Part shown: positions 59,178 through 64,000 of the stretch, one piece after another
Position numbering within the stretch: position 1 is the first letter of the stretch
Layout of the letters: each line of letters starts with the position of its first letter
Assembly: GCA_022559845.1 (NCBI GenBank)
Contig: CM040125.1
Span: 200,672,102-200,736,101 of the forward strand
DNA: 64,000 nucleotides
Reading direction: 5' to 3'
Origin: Amorphophallus konjac
Taxonomy: Eukaryota; Streptophyta; Magnoliopsida; Alismatales; Araceae
Position numbers and translations under genes: made by a program
The notes under the pieces: generated by a model
Databases searched by the model: none
Seen by the model: only the letters and a program-made list of their open reading frames with translations
What the model was told of the DNA's origin: nothing

Positions 59178-59580
59178 GACTGTGACGGAAGGTCTGAGCC
59201 AAGCAAAGGAGGGTTTTTTTTTGTTCATCGGCTTGGACGGAAGGTCCGAGCCAAGCAAGGAAGTTCCCTTCTTTTTTTTTCTTTTCTTTTTCATTGACTT
59301 GGACGGAAGGTCCGGGCCAAGTAAGAAGGCTCTATCACTTTTTTATTCATTAGCTTGGACGGAAGGTCTGAGCCAAGCAAAGAGGTTGTTTTTGTTTATC
59401 GACTCGGACGGAAGGTCCGATCCGAGCAAGGAGGTTCTTTTTTTTTATCGACTTGGACGCAAGGTCCGAGCCAAGCAAGGATGTTCGTTTTGTTCATCGA
59501 CTTGGACGGAAGGTTCGAGCCAAGCAATGGTGTTCTTCTGTTCATCGACTTGGACAGAAGGTCCAAGCCAAGGGTTTATT
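59178..59580 (+). repeat. TE9 array C: eight GGACGGAAGGTCC units with covarying arms
   Basis: Units begin near 59180, 59231, 59297, 59354, 59401, 59450, 59499 and 59546, 47-66 bp apart with T-rich linkers. The usual arms are CTTGGAC...GTCCGAGCCAAG. The fifth unit has CTCGGAC...GTCCGATCCGAG, so both outer arms changed together (TT/AA to TC/GA) and still pair. Confidence 0.88.
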
Positions 59581-59703
59581 CGTCGGTGGGACTGGGAGTT
59601 GTAATATTGAGGTGGTCTATTCATTGACAAGGGGTGAGTACCAAAGAAAGGGTCTTTTATTCATGGAACAAGACAAAAGGTCCAGGCCACTGGTTTATTC
59701 ATC

Positions 59704-60335
59704 GATGCTGACGGGGAGTCGGGACCGACATGGTTTGCTTGTCTCTTCTTCTCTTCATCAGTGCCGACAGGGTGTCGGGAGCTGAGGTAGTTTGTTCTTC
59801 TCTTCTTCTCTTCATCAGTGCCGACGGGGTGTCGGGAGCTGATAGGGTTTGTTTGTCTCTTCATCTTTTCATCAGTGCCGACGGGGTGTCGGGAGCTGAC
59901 CTGGTTTGTTGGTCTCTTTGTCTCTTCGTCAGTGCCGACAGGGTGTCGGGAGCTGACATGGTTTGTTGGTCTCTTTGTCTCTTCATCAGTGTCGACAGGG
60001 TGTCGGGAGCTGACAGGGTTTGTTTGTCTCTTCTTCTCTTTGTCAGTACCGACAGGGCGTCGGGGGCTGACGTGGTTTGTTTGTCTCTTCTTCTCTTTAT
60101 CAGCACCGACATGGTGTCGAGAGCTGATGTGGTATGTTGGTCTCTTCTTCTCTTCATCAGGGCCGATGGGGTGTCGGGAGCTGACCTGGTTTGTTGGTCT
60201 CTTTGTCTCTTCATCGTGCCGACAAGGTGCAGGGAGCTGACATGATTTGTTGGTCTCTTTGTCTCTTCTTTTCTTTGTCAGTGCCGACAGGGTGTCGGGA
60301 GCTGAGGTAGTTTGTTCTTCTCTTCTTCTTCTCTT
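59704..60335 (+). repeat. TE9 array D: 57-bp tandem repeat, about 11 units
   Basis: The hairpin core GTGCCGAC-AGGGT-GTCGGGAGC begins at 59761, 59818, 59875, 59932, 59989, 60046, 60103 and 60160, a constant step of 57 bp, then at 60216 and 60281. The linker is TGGTTTGTTGGTCTCTTTGT-like. Since 57 is a multiple of three, several frames on both strands stay open; these are not genes. Confidence 0.95.
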
Positions 60336-60432
60336 TTTTTTTCCTTCTTCTTTTCTTTCCCTTCTTTTTCTTCTTCCCTTCTTTTTTCCTTCCTTTTTTT
60401 TTCTTCTCTTCTTTTTTTTCTTTTTTTTTGAA
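60336..60432 (+). repeat. Long T/C-rich tract
   Basis: About 100 nt of almost pure pyrimidine (TTCTTC, TTTTTT, CCTTCC runs). Another T-rich tract is at 63308-63350. It probably grew by slippage from the linker of array D. Confidence 0.85.
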
Positions 60433-60439
60433 CAACTTT

Positions 60440-61310
60440 GGATAGCTATCGGCACAGACGCCGATAATGAGATAGCTGTCGGCTAAATGTCGATAATGAC
60501 ATAGTTGTCGGCTAAACGTCGATAGTTAGATAGCTGTCGGCTGAGGGCCGATAATTTAAAGCTGTCGGCTCAGGGGCCGATGATTAGAAACTATCGGCTC
60601 AAGGGCCGATAATTGAAAGCTGTCGGCTCTGGGGTCGATAATTGAAAGCTGTCGGCTCTGGGGCCGATAATTGAAAGCTATCGGCTCAGGGGCCGATAAT
60701 TGAAAGCTGTCGGCTCTGGGGCCGATAATTGAAAGCTGTCTGCTCAGGGCTGATAATTGAAAGCTGTCGGCTCAGGGCCGATAATTGAAAGCTGTCGGCT
60801 TAGGGCCGATAATTGAACGCTGTCGGCGCAGGGCCGATAATTGAAAGCTGTCGACTCAGGGGCCGATAATTGAAAGCTATCGGCTCAGAGGCCGATAATT
60901 GAAAGCTGTTGGCTTTGGGCCGATAATTGAAAGCTGTCGGCTCAGGGGCCGATAATTGAAAGCTGTCGGTGCAAGGGCCGATAATTGGAAGCTGTCGGCT
61001 CTGGGGCCGATAATTAAAAGCTGTCGGCTCAGGGCCGATAATTAAAAGCTGTCGGCGTAAGGGCCGATAATTGAAAGCTGTCGGCGCAAGGGCCGATAAT
61101 TGGAAGCTGTCGGCTCTGGGGCCGATAATTAAAAGCTGTCGGCTCAGGGCCGATAATTGAAAGCTGTCGGCGTAAGGGCCGATAATTGAAAGCTGTCGGC
61201 TCGGGGGCCGATAATTGAAAGCTGTCAGTGCAAGGGCCGATAATTAAAAGCTGTCGGCTCGGGGGCCGATAATTGAAAGCTATCGGCGTGGGAGCCAACA
61301 ATTAGGAAGT
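60440..61310 (+). repeat. TE9 array E: about 30 units of 28-30 bp
   Basis: Unit GCTGTCGGCTCAGGGGCCGA followed by TAATTGAAA. Each holds the hairpin TCGGC-N5-7-GCCGA and an AT-rich linker. The first few units (60440-60600) are more diverged. Variants in the loop (TCAGG, TCTGG, GCAAG, GTAAG, TCGGG) are interspersed, and a block of about 120 bp (60975-61095 against 61090-61210) repeats as a higher-order unit. Confidence 0.95.
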
Positions 61311-61339
61311 GAGCCGCGAGGGCAGAGAGGAGGGTTTAT

Positions 61340-61990
61340 TCCTTAAACGGTCTAGACGGTGGGTCCAAATTGACAGGGATTCGTCACCCAAAGGGACGGG
61401 GAGGAGAGTTTGTTGATTCGACAAGGATGTTCATCACTCGGGGGGACGGAGAGAAGAACTTGTTGATTCAATGGCCTGGACGGGAGGTCCAAATCAAAAG
61501 GGGTATTCGTCACCTGAAGGGACAGAGAGAAGAGTTGGTTCATGTAACGACCCGGACGGAAGGTCCAAATCAAAAGGATTGTTTTTATTCTCCGGCTGGA
61601 CGGTAGGTCCGAGCCAAAGTGAAAGGATCTTTTTGTTCTCTAACCGGACGGAAGGTCCGATCTAGAGTGAAAGGATCTTTTTGCTCTCTAGTCGGACGGA
61701 AGATCCGATCCAGAGCGGAGAGAATTCTTTTTATTCTCTGGCTGGACGGTAGGTCTGAGCCAAAGTGAAAGGATCTTTTTGTTCTCTAGCTGGACGGAAG
61801 GTCCGATCTAGAGTGGAGAGAATCTTTTGTTCTGCGGCTGGACGGCAGGTCCGAGCCAAAGTGAAAGGATGTTTTTGTTCTCTAGCCGGAGGGAAGGTCT
61901 GATCTAGAGTGGGGAGAATCTTTTTATTCTTTGGTCGGACGGAAGGTCCGATCCAGACTGACAGGGGTCTGTTTGTTCTCTGGCTGGGCG
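61340..61990 (+). repeat. TE9 array F: GGCTGGACGG-AGGTCC units
   Basis: About eleven units of 50-65 bp, e.g. GGCTGGACGGTAGGTCCGAGCC near 61595 and CTCTAG(C/T)TGGACGGAAGGTCCGATCTAGAG near 61790. Inner arms GGAC/GTCC, outer arms GGCT/AGCC or CTCTAG/CTAGAG. Linker AGTGAAAGGATCTTTTTGTT. Related to array C. Confidence 0.88.
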
Positions 61991-62039
61991 ACAAGCCTGA
62001 ACCAAAGTGAAAGGATTTGATGTTCATCAATGCGCCGGG

Positions 62040-62260
62040 AGTACCGGCTATGGAATCTGAACCCGGGAAAGTGGGCCACGAGGGCCGGGGTTGATGTTGC
62101 AGAAGTAGGCCGCAAAGGCTAAAATCGGGGAAGTGGGCTATGGAAGCCAAAGTTGGGAGGTTAGCAGGCCGTAGAGACGGAAAGTAGGCCATGGGCGCCA
62201 ATGGTTGGGCTGCACGAGCCGAAATTGGAAAGGCAGGCTGCAGAAGCCGAAATTCAGTTT
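62040..62260 (+). repeat. TE9 array G: GGC(C/T)...(A/G)GCC short units
   Basis: Seven or more units of 25-35 bp: GGCCACGAGGGCC, GGCTATGGAAGCC, GGCTGCACGAGCC, GGCTGCAGAAGCC. Both arms switch between GGCC/GGCC and GGCT/AGCC. A second block of the same kind is at 63415-63735. Confidence 0.82.
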
Positions 62261-62640
62261 TTTTTATTTATTATTATTTCCTTTATTCAAGCATGCATGC
62301 ATTCATCAGTAAGCATAACATAAGTATAAATAAGGCAGCTCCCTCTATAGGGGATAGGATAGGGACATCGCCCATAATTCGCAGACACGGTGCGGCCCAC
62401 GAGGCATAACTGAGGGGTGGTGCGCCCGTCAAGAGGATATCGCATGTCTTGCATGCATGGCTTAATTTCACGCATTTCACCCGAGGGAATCCTCTGTGGA
62501 GTGGAGGAGCAAACGTGTGAGCAAAAGGGCCTAAACATAGGGATATGTAGGTTTTCTAAGCAACACTCGAGGGTTACTCTAGCGCCTACACATTAGTTTC
62601 AGGCTTTCGACTTTCGGTAGCTTCACACAGCCCCCATCTA
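62261..62640 (+). other. TE9 segment between arrays G and H
   Basis: T-rich at the start, then CATGCATGCATTCATCAGTAAG and moderately GC-rich sequence. No gene, array or site recognised. Confidence 0.5.
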
Positions 62641-62644
62641 TTTA

Positions 62645-62890
62645 TATTGGTGGCGGATTTCACCGTTTGGCGCGAGTCTCCTCATGTGTCTCAATGGGGA
62701 TTCCCGGCTACTAGGATTCATCCTTGTCATAATTTTATTGTGGATTCCACCGTTTGACGCGAGTTTCCTCATGTGTCTCAGCGGGATTCCCGGCAACTAG
62801 GCTTCATCCTTATTGAATTTCGCTTCACCTTTTTACGCGAGTCTCCTCATGTGTCTCAATGGGGATTCCCGGCTACTCAGATCCACGTTT
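62645..62890 (+). repeat. TE9 array H: three units of about 85 bp
   Basis: TTTCACCGTTTGGCGCGAGT followed by CTCCTCATGTGTCTCAATGG and GATTCCCGGCTACTAGGATTC occurs near 62656, 62748 and 62827 with small changes. Confidence 0.85.
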
Positions 62891-63414
62891 CTCTCTTTTT
62901 TTTTACATCATTTTTTATTTTTTATTTTTTAAGTGGGGGTAGGCAGCTTTTTCCTTATGATTACCTTTCACGTGAGTGCAGAAATTCAAGTATCCGTAGA
63001 GTGCTAAGAAGAAAGTCGGGCAATCCCTATGGTTGAAGACCATTAGACACATTAAATGTGAAATGGGGAGTGTTGCCTTGGGTTTATTTTGTGAGTTGGG
63101 CTCAGCAATTTAGCCATGACTCTTCCCCTTGACGTGTGCACCCGCCATAATTGGGTTCCCTTCGAGTGTATGCCGTGACACACATGCATGCAGAATAGGG
63201 GCGACGTTATTATTTAGCAAGGAAACAAGGTCCTAGAAAATTCCAAGGACGTGTCTTATTCTATATTACAAGCAAGCATGCAAGCAGGGTAACCAAGCAT
63301 TTTTGTTCTCCTTTTTTTTCTTTCCTTTTCTTTTTTTTTCTTTTTTTTTTGTGTAAGAACATACTGTCGTTACGTATAAGTGTAGTGGTAGTACAAGTAT
63401 TAGGGGAGCAGACC
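62891..63414 (+). other. TE9 segment with T-rich tracts
   Basis: About 520 bp holding T-rich tracts (62888-62930, 63308-63350) and otherwise single-copy sequence. CATGCATGCAGAATAGG and AAGCAAGCATGCAAGCAG are short local repeats. Nothing coding. Confidence 0.55.
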
Positions 63415-63735
63415 ATAAAGGGCCGAAAGGATATTAGGGTAGCGGGCTATAGAAGCCAAGGGACATCAAGGAGGTAGGCCATAGAAGCCGGGAGATGCTG
63501 GGAAGCAGGCTACAAAGGCCAAAGGTTGGAGGAGCAGGCATCGAGAGCCAAAATTAGGAAGCAGGCTGCAAGAGTCAGAGTTGGCAGGCTACGGGAGCCA
63601 AAGGGAAGCAGGCTATGAGAGCCAGAATCGGGAAGCAGGCCACGTAGGTCAAAGGTTGGCAGGCTACGAGAGCCAGAATTGGGAAGCGAGCTGCAAGAGC
63701 CGAAGATATTGGGAAGCGGGCTACGAGAGCTGAAG
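63415..63735 (+). repeat. TE9 array G2: GGCTACGAGAGCC units
   Basis: About eleven units of 22-40 bp, e.g. AGCAGGCTACGAGAGCCAAA. Arms GGCT/AGCC with loops of 4-6 nt; linkers AAAGGGA, AATTGGGAAGC. Same type as 62040-62260. Confidence 0.85.
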
Positions 63736-63757
63736 ATAAAGGTCTCTTTTTTTTGGT

Positions 63758-64000
63758 CTCTGGTCGGGGAAGGATCCAAACCAAAGTGGATGGGCTGATT
63801 CTTTGATTCTCTGGCCAAGGGAAGGTTCCGGACCAAAGTGAAATGTTGATTCTTTAATTCTCTGGTTAGGAAAGGATCCGGACCAGAGTGAAAGGTTGAT
63901 TCTTTGATTCTCTGGTCGGAGAAGGATCCGAACCAAAGTGAAAGGTTGATTCTTTGATTCTCTGGTCGGAGAAAGGATCCGAGCCAAAGCGGAGGGTTGA
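63758..64000 (+). repeat. TE9 array I: 50-bp units, continuing past the window
   Basis: CTGGTCGGAGAAGGATCCG followed by AACCAAAGTGAAAGGTTGAT recurs at about 63760, 63811, 63862, 63912 and 63962 (steps 50-51). The third copy has perfect CTCTGGT...ACCAGAG arms; others pair less well. The array runs off the right edge. Confidence 0.92.

Larger units (their letters stand above)
47953..64000 (+). mobile_element. TE9: large Ogre/Tat-like element with gag, no pol seen
   Basis: A 5' LTR (47953-49969), a TGG-initial primer-binding site, a broken gag and more than 11 kb of mostly tandem-repeat sequence, inserted in the TE8 integrase. No protease, RT or integrase motif occurs on either strand from 52200 to the window end. 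The 3' LTR must lie to the right. Repeat-rich non-coding tracts of this size are known from Ogre/Tat elements, and gag-only elements are known as TR-GAG. Lineage assignment rests on gag and primer-site type. Confidence 0.7.

Noticed and set aside
59661..60455. 264-codon Lys/Arg/Thr-rich reading frame on the minus strand
   Set aside because: It is produced by the 57-bp array and the pyrimidine tract; the opposite strand is open as well, and no domain is present.
60440..61310. CRISPR-like appearance of about 30 regular short repeats
   Set aside because: There are no unique spacers of constant length, only a 9-nt linker, and the context is a plant retrotransposon.
1..64000. Host genes, tRNA, rRNA, DNA transposons
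   Set aside because: No exon-like conserved domain outside retrotransposon proteins, no tRNA cloverleaf or rRNA segment, and no terminal inverted repeats with transposase were seen by eye.

Overview
The window is plant nuclear DNA made almost entirely of nested LTR retrotransposons. I found no host gene, rRNA, tRNA or CRISPR. Diagnostic signs are chromovirus-type (Ty3/gypsy) RNase H, integrase and chromodomain reading frames on both strands, primer-binding sites matching the 3' end of plant initiator tRNA-Met (TGGTATCAGAGC), purine tracts next to TG...CA LTRs, and a polyprotein broken by another whole element. This suggests heterochromatin of a repeat-rich angiosperm; the species cannot be told.

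Layout (TE numbers are mine). Left stack, + strand: TE1 (1-5254, Tekay-type, 3' half, open frame) sits in TE2 (5255-9712, 3' end and LTR). TE2 sits in TE3 (9713-11892, 3' end and LTR), which sits in the 5' LTR of TE4 (11893-24514, decayed Tekay-type element with gag and pol). A short older layer (24515-24968) carries a 49-bp repeat. Right stack, - strand: TE5 (24969-28051 plus 38799-44080) is split inside its integrase by TE6 (28052-38798, both LTRs present). The 5' LTR of TE5 is broken by TE7 (44081-44751), TE7 by TE8 (44752-47952, LTR plus integrase/chromodomain), and TE8 by TE9 (47953 to the window end, + strand). TE9 is a large Ogre/Tat-like element with gag but no visible pol, filled with tandem arrays and broken by one more LTR (TE10, about 56383-58678).

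Two patterns stand out beyond ordinary retrotransposon annotation. First, the LTRs of TE1, TE2, TE4, TE5 and TE6 and most of the non-coding part of TE9 carry arrays of short GC-rich hairpins separated by AT-rich or pyrimidine-rich linkers. Each family has its own sequence, yet the arms vary in a compensating way, so pairing rather than sequence is kept. Second, six otherwise dissimilar chromovirus LTRs share a module near their 3' end: a small hairpin after CTACTGAG, a pyrimidine run ending in CAG, and in most of them a short acidic S/D/E/G-rich reading frame. A donor-like GAG|GTAGG lies 1.5-4 kb upstream in five of them. This reads like an intron inside the LTR that would remove the hairpin array from the leader RNA. 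That model is inference from sequence read by eye and needs RNA data.

LTR divergence and frame damage agree with the nesting order: TE1 is open, TE6 LTRs differ by roughly 2-3 percent, TE5 LTRs by more, and TE4 is the most decayed.
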